A DNA stretch of 64,000 bases from assembly GCA_026419785.1 (NCBI GenBank), contig JAODTK010001710.1, forward strand, positions 1-64,000. The letters are read 5' to 3'. Position 1 is the first letter of the stretch. Each line of letters opens with the position of its first letter. Below are positions 11,076 to 21,160 of the stretch, in pieces. The notes under the pieces were generated by a model. The model had not been told where the DNA came from and did no database searches. It saw nothing but the letters and a program-made list of their open reading frames with translations. Source of the DNA: Sclerodactyla briareus (taxonomy: Eukaryota > Echinodermata > Holothuroidea > Dendrochirotida > Sclerodactylidae). The position numbers and the translations under genes are program-made.

Positions 11076-13474
11076 CCCATACCCCAGACACACGGACAAA
11101 GGGGAGATATTACCCAGCTCATTATAGTCAACAAAGTCTACAATTTCCTATCTTTCCAACCAACTAATAGGGTTCCTGTACCCTTGGTAGAAAGCTACAC
11201 ACTAAATTTCAAGTTTTCATACTTTGACGTCTGGTTACCTTGATGACCTCCGACCTTGACCCCCAAACATAGGGTTCATTGTACTCATCATGGGGAATAC
11301 ACAACCAAGTATGAGCCCATTCACCCCGCCCTTAACCAAAACCAAAACCAAAGGGTTCATGTACCCCCATAAGGAAGATCCACCCTAATTTCAACCCTGA
11401 TCAGACCACCGTTCTGGAAATTATCGTGTTTACAAGGTTTTCAAGACTTTGACCTCGTGTGACCTCAGATGACCTCTGGGACCTGACCCCCCAAACAATA
11501 GGGTTCAAATATACTCAGCATGGGGAACAAACATACCAGTATGAGCTTCATCCATCCAGGTGGGGTAATATTCATGTTTACAAGCCAAAATTGTCCAAAA
11601 TACGAATTTCACACAATTTTTCCATTTCGATTCGACAAAATTCAAATTCACTCCCGACCTGAACAAAAACAATAGGGTTCCTGTACGCCCCATAAGAAAG
11701 CTATACCACCTGATTTCACTGATCAGTACCAACCATTCTGGACATATCGGTACAAGGTTTTCCTACTTTACCTTGGTGACTCTCAGATACCTCTGACCCG
11801 ACCCCAAAACAATAGGGTTCATGTACTCATCATGGGGAAGACACATACCAAGTATGAGCTTCATCCATCCAGTGGGTCAGTTCATCCGTGTCAAGCCAAA
11901 ATTGGCCAAAATGTCGAATTTTCACAAATTTTCTTTTTCGAAAACCAAAATTCATTCCGGACCTGAACCAAAACAATAGGTTCCTGTACTCCCATAAAAA
12001 AGTTTACACCTAATTTCAACTTGATATCATACAAAAATAATGGACTTATCGTGTTTACAAGTTTTCAGACTTTGACCTCTAGTGACCTCAGATAACCTCT
12101 GGCCTGACCCCAAAACAATAGGGTTCGTATACACTCATCATTGGGAACAACTAACCAAGTATGGAGCTTCAATCATCCAGGTGGGGTTCAAGTTATCATG
12201 GTTTTACAACCAAAATGGGCCAAAATCAAATTTTCATACAAATTTTCCATTTTCGACCAAAAGCCACTCCCGACTCTGAACCAAAAACACTAGGTTCCTG
12301 TACTCCCCATAATAAGTCTATACACCTATGTCAGCACTTGAGCAGACCAACCATTCTGGACAGATCGTGGTTTACAAGGTTTTCAGACTTTGGGACCTCT
12401 GGTGACCTCAATGACCTCGGACCCGACCCCAAAACAATGGGTTCATGTACTCATCATGGGGACACACACTAACAGTATGAGCTTCATCCATCCGGTGGGG
12501 TCAAGTTATCGTGTTTACACAAGCCAAAATTGCCAAATGTCGAATTTTCAGCACAAATTTCCTTTTTCGACCAAATTTCATTCCTGACCTGAACCAAAAC
12601 ATTAGGGTTCTGTACTCCATAAGAAAGCTTTACACCTATTTCAAACTTGATCAGACCAACAATTATGGTCTTATCGTATTTACAAGTGTTTTCAGCCTTT
12701 GACCTCTGGTGACCTCAGATGACCCTGACCTGACCCAAAAATAGGTTCGTATACTCATCATTGGGACCGAACATACCAGTACTGAGCTTCATCCAATCCA
12801 GGTGGGGTCAAGTACCCATGTTTCAACAAATTGGTCAAAAATCAAATTGGGTCACAAATTTGCATTTTCGACCAAAATCCTCCCCTTCACTCCGACCTGA
12901 ACCAAAAACACTAGGTTTCCTGTTCTCCCCATCAAGAAAGCTATACACCTAATTAATTTCAACTTGATCAGACCCCATTTTGGACTTATCGTGTTTACAA
13001 GGTTTTCAAGACCTTGACCTCTTGTTCCTCAGATGACCTCTGACCCGAACCCCAAACCATAGGGTTCATGTACTCATCATGGGGAACACAACATACCAAG
13101 TATGAGCTTCATTCATCCGATGAGGGTCCGAGTGATCGTGTTTACAAGGCCAAATTGGAATTGGCCAAATATCGAATTTTTTCACAAATTTTTTTTTTCG
13201 ACCAAATTCACTCCTGACCTGAACCAAAACAATAGGTTCCTGTACTCCCCTCAGAAAGCTATACACGGATTTTCACTTGATCAACCAACCATTCTGGACT
13301 ATCGTGTTTACAAGGTTTTCAGACTTTGACCTCTGTGACCTCAGATGACCAAAATCCACCCCAACCTTACCCACAAACAATAGGGTTCATGTACTCATCA
13401 TGGGGAACCATCATTACCAAGTATGAGCTTAACCTACCCAGACCTGATCAAGTTAATGTGTTTACATGCTGGGC

Positions 13475-13537
13475 GTCACCACACACACACACACACCACC
13501 TCACACACACCCACTCACACACACACACACACACACA
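13475..13537. repeat. CA microsatellite at the end of the satellite array
   Basis: Near-perfect CACACA tract directly after GGGCGTCAC and followed by CGAACGTAACTGCCATAG. The same GCGTCA-CA junction occurs in the copies at 34078, 45545 (inverted) and 55142. Confidence 0.85.
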
Positions 13538-13556
13538 CGAACGTAACTGCCATAGA

Positions 13557-13578
13557 TTCCTCTGACTTCGTCAAGGAA
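13557..13578. other. Terminal hairpin of the CA-type element
   Basis: Inverted repeat around the core GACTTCGTC, with flanking TTCCT and AAGGAA arms and a TTC loop. The same structure is at 55172-55192. It is degraded at 34215-34235 and 51951-51971, and half-deleted at 45411-45424. Confidence 0.7.
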
Positions 13579-13928
13579 AAAAACATTCGCACAGTTTTAT
13601 AACAAGCCAGTCATTAAGTCTCAATCAAGCATTGCTGCAATTGTTTTAGTTCTCCTTAGGGAAAGTACACAGGATCATTAGGGAGTTCAAGTACTTTACT
13701 ACTGTGTATCCTTTTCATTTTGTTAAATAGGGACGATTGTAAAAGTTTTTTTTTCGACAGTGCTCCGTGCCAAGTTGTCTCTGTTGAAAAGTCCAAATGG
13801 GTCGAATGAAAATGCAAGAGAAACTCATTAAAAACCACGTTCATGTGTGTTTTTCAAATGGTCAGCGCCATCTTTGAATCTCATGGAATCACTAGCTTTG
13901 CATGATGGGAAGTAATAATCTCAAAATG
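13579..13928. other. No recognised gene
   Basis: Non-coding spacer between the satellite-like array and the fold-back MITE. No motif was recognised. Confidence 0.4.
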
Positions 13929-14166
13929 AAACGAGACTTACCTGTAAGGTGAAGTTTGATTGGGATTATACTGACCATCAATGCAACGTTTTGAGGGATT
14001 ACATGCCCTCCTCTGTTAATTAAGTAATACCCGCCCTTCTGCTAATGCGGGTGTCGCTGCCCATATCTTTAGAATGAAGCCAGACCACTTGTCATCCCTC
14101 ACGTTGCATGGATGGTCAACTCACTATTATCCCAATCAAACTTCACCTACAGTTAAGTCTCGTTTA
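13929..14166. mobile_element. Fold-back MITE with ~75 bp inverted arms
   Basis: The left arm (13929-14006) begins ACGAGACTTACCTGTAAGGT and continues through GAAGTTTGATTGGGATTATA to CATCAATGCAACGTTTTGAGG. The right arm (14090-14166) is its reverse complement with few changes, ending in TTAAGTCTCGTTT. The centre (14007-14089) contains a small GC-rich hairpin around ACCCGC...GCGGGT. There is no coding capacity. The long terminal inverted repeats and ~238 bp length fit a non-autonomous DNA transposon. The superfamily is not assigned because a target-site duplication is not clear. Confidence 0.75.
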
Positions 14167-14194
14167 ATTTTAGTTCTCTGCATCACGTATGTTG

Positions 14195-14285
14195 CGTGTG
14201 TGTGTGTGTTGGCGTGTGCGTGGTGCGTGGGTGTGCGTGTGCGTGTATGTGTGTGCGTGTGGATGGGTGTGTGTTTTTGTGTGAC
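14195..14285. repeat. GT-rich microsatellite
   Basis: Imperfect GTGTGC/GTGTGT tract that ends GTGTGACGC, the inverted form of the GCGTCAC junction of the CA-type element. It may therefore be the degraded end of a minus-oriented copy. Confidence 0.7.
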
Positions 14286-14559
14286 GCTTGCACCGTGGTT
14301 TCCACGCGATATCTAAAGACGGCAAGCATGTATCAAGTTCATTTGTTGGTAGGTAGGTGTCCCCCGTGTTGGAAAACCTCTATTGTTTTGGTGGTAATCA
14401 CTTGAAAGTCGTGCAAGGTCAGGGGGCCAATCTTCGAAAAAGCGTTCCGCCTAACTGGTGAACGGAAGCGATATTAACATCGTGTAATCCTCGTTTTTGG
14501 TTACATAATGAATGAAAGAACTTTTGCTGGTGTCCTGTCAAAGTCATTCAATGTTCTCG
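14286..14559. other. No recognised gene
   Basis: Short spacer without a recognised motif. Confidence 0.4.
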
Positions 14560-15120
14560 GGTTCTTCATATATCTCCGCACAAACATCAGGGGGTTGGGG
14601 TAATGAAAATCTTGTCGTCTGTGCAAACTACATCTGATGAGTTACTTTGTCCTGCTTTTGACCTTATAATGACCTAAGACCTTGTCACCTTTGGGGCCAT
14701 TTTTGATGTCCAGACTTGTCGTGTTGCCACCAACAATAAGTCAAGTGCAATGCCGTACTGAAAACACTTCCATTTTACGTATTTACAGTTCTGTCGTTGT
14801 CTAAAAGGGTGATGCGCCTTCGAATCATCATGAGAAATTTCAAATCTTCATATCTTCAAACGAAACATTTTAGGGTGGTGGTGTAATGGAAATTTGTTTG
14901 TCTATGCAATACAAACATCTGGATGACTTTTGTGAACTCGTTGACCTTTTGGCCTCATTTACGTGCTTGACCTTGTGACCTTTGGGGTCAATTCTTTGTG
15001 ACGACCAGACTCATCTTGTTGCAATAAACCACTGAGACCTCATTTGACATATGACCTTGTGACCTTTGGGGTCAATTCTTTGTGACGACCAGACTCATCT
15101 TGTTGCAACAAACTAATAAG
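14560..15120 (+). repeat. Repeat family with TGACCTTTGGGGTCA, including a fresh 84 bp tandem duplication
   Basis: Two diverged units start near 14565 and 14847 (about 282 bp apart). Both have TTCATATCT, then TAATGRAAAT, then TGACCTTTGGGG and GACCAGACT. Within the second unit, a ~61 bp block at 14969-15029 recurs at 15053-15113 with almost no change, an 84 bp step. An inverted relative of this family lies at 40800-40930. Confidence 0.7.
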
Positions 15121-15379
15121 TCACTAGCACCAACGTATGAAAAATACTATACACGTTATCCAAGTAATATCCCCTGTAGAAGTGTGAAACAGACTAGGGT
15201 GTTTCAAGCGCCGAGCTACTGTGCGAATAAATAAGGCTCCTACTTGCATGCTGTTGACAAATGAAGGTGATAATTTGATAAACATAAGATTAAGTAGTGA
15301 AAGTGTTCCGATCTGATTGCTGGATTTGAATTCGCAATGCGAAAATATGATTGCTTGTGGGTAATCCATGTATTTTGAA
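15121..15379. other. No recognised gene
   Basis: A minus-strand 81-codon frame lies here, but it overlaps repeat sequence and shows no motif. Confidence 0.35.
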
Positions 15380-15515
15380 AAAGGTATAAACTTTCAACCT
15401 GATCGCATGTACGGTTTGGGAGTTATGAATGAACGTGACGAACAGAACGGACGGAAGAACGAACGAACGGACGGAGAGACACGGACTTGTAGGTGCTCTC
15501 CCGCAGCAAAAAAAG
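15380..15515 (+). mobile_element. Partial copy of the CGAA-type repeat element (end module)
   Basis: This is the reverse complement of 7358-7530 in layout: GTACGGTTTGGGAGTTATG, GAATGAACGTGACGAACAGA, a CGGACGGAA/CGAACGAA tract, GAGAGACACGGACTTGTAGG, a weak hairpin ending CCCGCAGC and an A run. The internal ~145 bp units are missing or unrecognisable upstream. Confidence 0.6.
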
Positions 15516-15598
15516 CGTAGGTATGGGATATAATGGAGGCATGATCCATTTTGTTTTGGGGTTTGTCAAGGTCATGTAAGATCTACAGATGTCAACCG

Positions 15599-15611
15599 CC
15601 CCCCCCCCCCC
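15599..15611. repeat. Poly(C) tract
   Basis: Uninterrupted C run on the plus strand, one of about eleven in the window. Confidence 0.85.
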
Positions 15612-15699
15612 ACAGAAAAAATAACGAAATGAAATAATAATAACATGGATCGGTAACTCCTAAACAACGAAAAGTATGGTGTTTTTCTAGAGTACATGG

Positions 15700-16830
15700 C
15701 CCGCTATTGTCATTTTGAGTCTGGTCTATTAGTCCGGCAGAACCGTAGGTAAACCTGGAAATTTTGTCATATAGTTTTTTCTTGAATGATTTCTATAGTT
15801 TGAAGAAGGGTGCCTCTTTCAGATGCTACCGGATGACCATCGGGTCACCCCTCTGAGCGTGTTTGGTATCCAAGATGGTGTCCACAATGGGGCGCCCATA
15901 CATATTTTTCCCATTAAAAAGCCCCATTCAGCATTGAATGATACTGTGGTGTCCTTAGCATGTTTGGAAATTAGGCATCAACTCAAGCTGTCGCAGTTAA
16001 ATGTATGCGGAAGTCTAGTGAATACGTGGACAATACATCCAAGTATGGCTCCACAACATATGTCCCTTCAAGCCCCCATATGATTAGTAAATTATTTTCC
16101 CAACATATTTTGGCATAACCCCGTAAGTTTAATTCAACCAAAAACGATGATTATGGTGTCTATTGCTATGTTTCGGGGCCAAAGAAAAACCACTCAAACT
16201 GCTGGTGATTCTTTGTGATCACATGGCAGTAATAAACTCCAGATGTTTCAAAATCGGCCACATGATAACATATTCTTCTAAAAAGAAAAACAAAAAAGAT
16301 TCTTATGTCAATAGATAATAATGTGTCCTATTGGTAATGTTTTGGTCAGGCAATCTACAACTGTGAAAGAACGGAGTCCAATTTCGGGAACCTACATAAT
16401 TTCTGGGCAAATTGACGCGTGATTTGGGCAACAATTTTACCTACACATTTTTTGGTAGGTTCCCTCCCACACCCATCCTTGGTCGAGCTTTGATCGTCTA
16501 TTTACAGGTTAGTCATTTTTGTGTGCCACAGAATCCATGTGCCATATAAATCCATTATACGTTAAAAATGGCCCAATTATAATATTTGTATCTATATAAA
16601 ATTTTCCATTCAACCATGGATGATCCTGTGGTTCCTATTGGTATTTCGGGTCCCGAGCAATTGTTTCAATCCGTACACAGCGTTTAGGTGCTACGAGAAA
16701 ATCCTGTTGCCCCTGTATCATTATTAAGCTTTCATGCTCAATATGATTAGTGGTCATTTTGGACGCTATTTTGATTTTTGAACGGTGATTCTACGTCACC
16801 CAATATGGTCGCAAGAATTTGAAACTATTG
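15700..16830 (+). repeat. Repeat element with 5' hairpin module and degenerate ~150-205 bp units
   Basis: The module at 15715-15860 (AGTCCGGCAG, ACCTGGAAATTTTGTCATAT, TTTGAAGAAGGGTGC.TCTTTCAGAT, then GGGTCACCC) matches the reverse complement of 21700-21860. Units with GTGTC.TATTGGTATGTTT follow near 15943, 16148, 16318 and 16621. Translation (15823-16083, 86 codons) is an accident of the repeat, since the paired copy gives a similar but unconserved frame. No protein is supported. Confidence 0.65.
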
Positions 16831-17899
16831 GAATTGATAACACTACTTGTCAGGGAGATTCTAATTGTTCGCGCTGTCGACCACCGCAGGGCTGTCAGTC
16901 CGACGCCGCGGGAACAACGTGCGTGAGATAAGTGCCGACGCCAGCAGTATTTGGATGGGTGATGAGCTGATGATGGGCATTTTGGTTTGGTTACTATAGC
17001 ATCTATCTCTCGGCATTAAGTGATGCAATCTCTCTATGTTTGGTGCCCGGACGGGTTTCAGTGCAGTGTCAGATGAAACCTAGAGTTGATTTCGCATAAA
17101 GTTAACAACAATGCTATAATATCAATGAGTGGTAACCTAACGTAACTTCCTAAATCCTATTGATTCTGTAAGCCGGGAGGCGCGCTATTGGCCAGAGGTA
17201 CGCGGTGACAATCAAGAATCCGGGAGCGACACTTTTCAGCTTTCCCCCCCGAAAAAAAATACCCTGAAACACGTAGATCGGAAAATTGCTGGAAGCCAGA
17301 TCATCTGAAGTAAACAACAACTACTTTCAGGACATCAATCACGGGAGCTTATTGCCGAAAAGCAGAACGGACACGATAGTTGCATAGATTACATTTCTGA
17401 CTAGTTTTGGAAGTCTTCAGCGGAGGGAGATGATGCTAGTGTGTGGGAGGAGGAACATTGTGGGGTGTTTTTCCCAACATATTTTATTTTACTCGTCCTT
17501 GCTTCTTGATATGTCGCATAACATTGTAAAGTCTGAAGAAGTATTTGGCGACCACTGGGTAATGATATGGTATTCATATCACGCACTGAAATAGGGTCGA
17601 TTCATGACGTCAAGAGGACATGTTTCGAAGCACTCCTATTAGGCCAGGCAAGTACAATAAATGTACCAGAAATACCTATGTGAAAATGTAGAGAAAAACG
17701 GAGGACATCTTTGAAATATTGTCACGTGATCCCCATAACTCCAGGCTGCGTGGCTTGAATATAGTATGTGCTCCCGGAACATGTCTTGTAGACATAATCA
17801 TTGTTTTTTTTCTATGGGTCCCTAGTGTTTTTGCTGTCAATATAAACGTTTTTGGGGAGAAGAAACTGTTATTGCCGACGATACACAACGATTTGTAGT
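16831..17899. other. No recognised gene
   Basis: Contains GC-rich patches (16880-16920 and 17160-17210) and a CCAACATATTTTATTTTACT fragment near 17474 that resembles the preceding repeat family. No ORF with a recognisable motif. Confidence 0.35.
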
Positions 17900-18272
17900 T
17901 TCAAATATTCTGAGGGAGACGCTGCCCTCGCCTCTGCTCCATGACATCAGAGAGTGGATGCCCCTCAACAAACTAAGACTAAATGATGAAAAAAACTATC
18001 GTCATGTTGATGCACTCAAAGCACATGAAAAACTCACGGTGATGTTATGCCTGTACAGTTAAGTGATACCATTCCTTATACCACATCTGCGAGGATCTTG
18101 GAGTCGTTCTTGATAGTATACGCTTTCGATGGAGGAGTTTATCAAGCATAAGTGCAAATCCGCTCGTTTACCCCTGCGCCACATCGTCCCAAGGCAATTG
18201 AGCAACTGGTACATGCATTCATCTCTACCAACATCGACTATAGCAACTCCATTTTGTGGAACTCGCGTACTG
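17900..18272 (+). mobile_element. L2-like LINE, 5' part of an interrupted copy
   Basis: The plus strand encodes, with indels, DIREWMPLNKLRLNDEKN (~17945-18000), a TSARILE.VLDS stretch (~18085-18120), CKSARL.LRHI (~18160-18185), EQLVHAFISTNIDY.NSILWNSR (~18200-18270). This is the thumb region after the RT palm in L2/CR1-group LINEs, usually followed directly by KLQ..QN.AA. That continuation is found at 20668, after a minus-strand LINE has intervened. Upstream RT domains are not recognisable, so the copy is 5' truncated or decayed. Confidence 0.75.
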
Positions 18273-19470
18273 TTTAGTTTCAGTTTAGTTTAGTGAAAAA
18301 GGGTCAGGACGACAAAATCCTCATGAGAGACCCCGAAGCAGCCACAACATCCCAAAAGAGAAGAACAACTCAGATGCTCAAAGAATTCGCCCACAATTCT
18401 TGAAAAATAATCAAGACTGTTCTTGAATGCATTCACACTCTTAGACAGGACAACATCTTCAGGAAGCTATTCCACTCATTTATAACTCTCTGGAGAGGAA
18501 GTATTCAGAATGTCCAATCTACAGCGTTCACCACGAAGCTTGAGACGATGGCCCCTATTGGTGGTAACTTTGGAAAACTCAAAGAAATAGATGGAAGGAA
18601 AGGCCCTCAAAACCATGAACAATTTTAAAACCTGAATCAAATCACCACGAATTCGTCTCAGTTCCATCGAAGTTAGACCGAGCCGCCTTAATCTCTCCGT
18701 TGTGTGGGTAAATTCTCAGAGATTGAAATACTTAAGTGGCCCTCTGCTGAACGTTTTCAATACCTGCTTGTCTTTCGAGAAATATGGATTCCATACTTGG
18801 ACAGAACACTCCTGGTGAGGTCTATCAACAGCCTGACAACAAATCGTGATCAGGGTAACTGAAGTGACGTCTAATCAAGCCAAGAAATTGAATCCAGTTA
18901 CCTTCCTCGCAGCTTCAGCACACGTTAGAAGGTTTCAAAGAAGAATAAAAATGAACACCGAGATCCCTCTCTGAATTCACATGATGAATATTTGCCCATT
19001 TAACTTGAAGAAGCGTCGCGATTGTGGAAACCAATCATGCATAACTTTGCACTTACGGCATTGAAAAACATTTGCCAATCGAAAGACCATTTGGAGCTTA
19101 TATCAAGATCCTTTTCGACAATTGCAACATCATCGTTCGAAGCAACCTCCCGTTACAAATTAGTAAAGTCTGCAAACTTTGGAATGCACAGAATCTTCCA
19201 GATCGTTAATATACGCCAGAAAAAGTAAAGGCCCAAGAACTGATCTTGAGGACACCACTAGTGACCTTTCGCCAAGGAGACGAAAGCCATTGATGACAAC
19301 TCGTTTTTCCCTATTGAGAAACCACTGACGAATCCACTCAAGGACATTCCCCTTGATGCCTCTTTAAACAAGAGACGCTCACGAGGAACCTTATCAAAAG
19401 CTTTTTGGAAAGTCTAGGAAAATTATATTAACAGCACTGCCGTTGTCAACTGTGCTAGTAACATCTTCCA

Positions 19471-19569
19471 TAAAAATAAATAAATAAATAAATAAATAAT
19501 AAATAAATAAATAAATAAATAAATTAAATAAATAAATAAATAAATAAATAAATTAAATAAATAAATAAA
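19471..19569. repeat. (AAAT)n microsatellite inside LINE copy 2
   Basis: About 24 AAAT/TAAA units that interrupt the RT palm region, so they arose after or during decay of the element. Confidence 0.9.
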
Positions 19570-19599
19570 GAGATTAGTCAAACACGACTAAGATCCCGC

Positions 19600-19612
19600 C
19601 CCCCCCCCCCCT
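19600..19612. repeat. Poly(C) tract
   Basis: C run on the plus strand inside the LINE, next to CTTTTTCCTGAAACC, the fingers region. Copy 1 has no such run at the equivalent site (~5297-5310). Confidence 0.75.
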
Positions 19613-20270
19613 TTTTCCTGAAACCATGCTGAGAACCTGAATTAGACTATACTCATCAAAAAAAATCGACAATATTATCCCGAATAATGGATTCTAACAC
19701 CTTGCAGACAACAACACTAGTAAGACTCACCGGCCTTAATTACAAGGGAGAGACCGTGCCTTTATTGAAAATTGGAGAAACATTTTCTCTCCTCCATATC
19801 CTGAACAACACTTCTGCAAGTTTATTGAAATAATTGCTAATGGAACAGACAACTGGTCTGCAAAGATTTCAACAAGAAGGGGTAAACACCATCGGGACAG
19901 GAGCCTTACCACTTTTGAGCTTCTGCAGTTTCTCTTGTATCACATCAGGCGAACATACTATATTACCAATATTATTATGAAGCACACCTACCACAAGGTC
20001 ATTGGAATTATCGAAGTTTCCCTGAGTGAATACCGACGAAAAATAGTTATTAAGAACGCTAGCCATCTCCTGGCTATCGCTGATTGTATTACCTGAATGG
20101 ACACTAACAGTGGACCATGCTGTCCTTCACTTTCTGCTTCCCCCTAACATAAGAGAAAAAAACGCACGAGGATTATCCTTCATATTAGAGGCAATCGCCT
20201 TTCGAAATCGAGCTTAGCACCTGAAACTAAACGTTTCACTAGCCTCTGCTGAACTTGGAAACGATCTAAA

Positions 20271-20648
20271 TCAGACAAAGACCGTAGAACGATAAAGTCC
20301 CCAAAGATGTATCTTACGTCTAACGGCCAGAAACACCTCCCTTTCCATCCGAGAAAGCATTTTGTTCTCAGTGCGACGCTTTTTCCAAGGAACGTAAACT
20401 TTCATTAACTCGTAACTACTTTGCCAATCAAACCCTTCCTGATCAACAGCATTCAAATTTCCTAGAATTAACCAATCTACATTACTAAAAAAACCAGAAA
20501 TGCCATCCAGATCGACTTTCGAGAAACAAGGAACGAGCGCAACGCTCTGTGGAATATTGACAGAACGAGACACATTGAAAGCGATAATATCGTGATCACT
20601 TGCACCAAGCTTACCAAAACTCTCTATATTATCCACGAAATTATCCAT
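20271..20648 (-). pseudogene. LINE endonuclease C-terminus and linker (125 codons open)
   Basis: This is the longest open frame of the nested LINE. Residues ~13-27 (LGASDHDIIAFN) match the terminal S-D-H catalytic motif of the apurinic-like endonuclease used by LINEs to nick target DNA. The rest (VPWKKRRTENKMLSRMERE, then a KIHL..LYR block) is the basic linker between endonuclease and RT. The N-terminal two thirds of the endonuclease is missing because the element stops at ~20663, which indicates 5' truncation at insertion. It is not a host gene. Confidence 0.75.
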
Positions 20649-20667
20649 TGAAATACATTATCCACTG

Positions 20668-21160
20668 AAATAATGAAATTGCAGTGCAATCAGAACTCCG
20701 CCGCTATACTAACACTGGCAAGTCTAAACGTTCAAGCATATAAGCTCTTTGTTGCAGCACTTCCATTGGCTCCCTGTTGAACATAGAGTTATTTCCAAGG
20801 TTCTCCTTGTTGTTTTTCGGTGCTCTCACCACAGGTTCCCCCCCCCCCCCATCGTATAATCATGGGTTTGTTATGTTCATATCAACCCTCCAGACGTCTA
20901 CGTAGCTCTGGCAAAAATCTCCTCGTCATTCCATCCACCCGTACAAAAGCCTACGGTGATCAGTCTGTCAGTAAATTTGCTTCTCTTCACGGAATGCTCT
21001 TCCCGTCTGTCAGAAGTACGGAGGTCCCTCTCTTCAATCAAAGCTGAAAGCACACCTCTTCAAAAAGGCTTTTTCGTGATCTGTAGTCCTATTTTTTGGA
21101 AAGCGTTTCAGATCGTTGCTTTTTGTGAGTTGTATTCAGCGCTATATAAATGCACCATTA
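20668..21160 (+). mobile_element. L2-like LINE, 3' part of the interrupted copy
   Basis: The plus strand resumes with KLQCNQNSAAILT (~20676-20715), then LHWLPVEHRVISKVLLVVF (20762-20818), a PSRRLRSSGKNLLVIPSTRTKAYGD block (~20888-20960, read in two pieces), and a SSIKAESTPLQKGF / KTHLFKKAF-like end (~21040-21075). GCGCTATATAAATGC is followed by an ATT microsatellite, the usual 3' tail of this LINE group. Together with 17900-18272 it forms one copy. Confidence 0.82.

Larger units (their letters stand above)
6050..11080 (+). mobile_element. DIRS-type (tyrosine recombinase) retrotransposon, decayed and interrupted
   Basis: The plus strand carries, in the order expected of a DIRS element, a gag-like ORF with an RG-rich tail, then RT plus RNase H, then a tyrosine recombinase. 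DIRS elements integrate with the recombinase in place of the DDE integrase or endonuclease of other retroelements. The parts are spread over many frames with stops and indels. A separate ~0.9 kb repeat (7358-8245) lies exactly between the gag tail and the RT. The 3' end at about 11080 abuts the satellite-like array starting near 11160. Split terminal repeats and an internal complementary region are known DIRS features but I could not place them here. The protein modules are annotated separately. Confidence 0.82.
11160..13578 (+). repeat. CA-type repeat element: ~312 bp dimeric satellite-like array with CA tract and hairpin
   Basis: Two related half-units alternate. Unit A (GGGTTCATGTACTCATCATG) starts near 11271, 11505, 11817, 12121, 12437, 12745, 13062 and 13382. 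Unit B (GGTTCCTGTACTCCCCATA) starts near 11169, 11352, 11677, 11978, 12293, 12605, 12914 and 13233. A-to-B steps are about 161-172 bp and B-to-A steps about 140-149 bp, so the higher-order period is ~312 bp. Both half-units end in TGACCT-rich blocks and share ATCGTGTTTACAAG, so they descend from one ~155 bp unit. The array ends at AGCGTCA-like sequence plus CA (13475-13537) and a hairpin at 13557-13578. Related copies: 33170-34236, 40985-41215, 45420-46240, 51690-51975, 54350-55195. Confidence 0.85.
18273..20663 (-). mobile_element. CR1-like LINE, copy 2, nested in an L2-like LINE
   Basis: On the minus strand, from high to low coordinates: the end of an AP-endonuclease domain (GASDHDIIAFN, ~20570-20600), linker sequence, RT start LNNYFSSVFTQGN (20050-20020), LQKLKSGKAPVP (~19930-19890), palm-region remnants disturbed by an AAAT microsatellite (19471-19569), QKAF...VP(R)ERLLF (~19430-19370), and thumb/C-terminal sequence down to 18280 (WVEQLPEDVVLSKSVNAFKN, ~18490-18420). 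It is the same family as 4130-5800. The insertion splits the plus-strand L2-like reading between NSILWNSR and KLQ..QN. An ACTG tetranucleotide on both edges (18269-18272, 20664-20667) may be a target-site duplication. Confidence 0.8.

Noticed and set aside
13960-13990. ACTTACCTG as the start of a U1 snRNA gene
   Set aside because: Only nine bases agree and the context is a MITE terminal repeat; the rest of U1 is absent.
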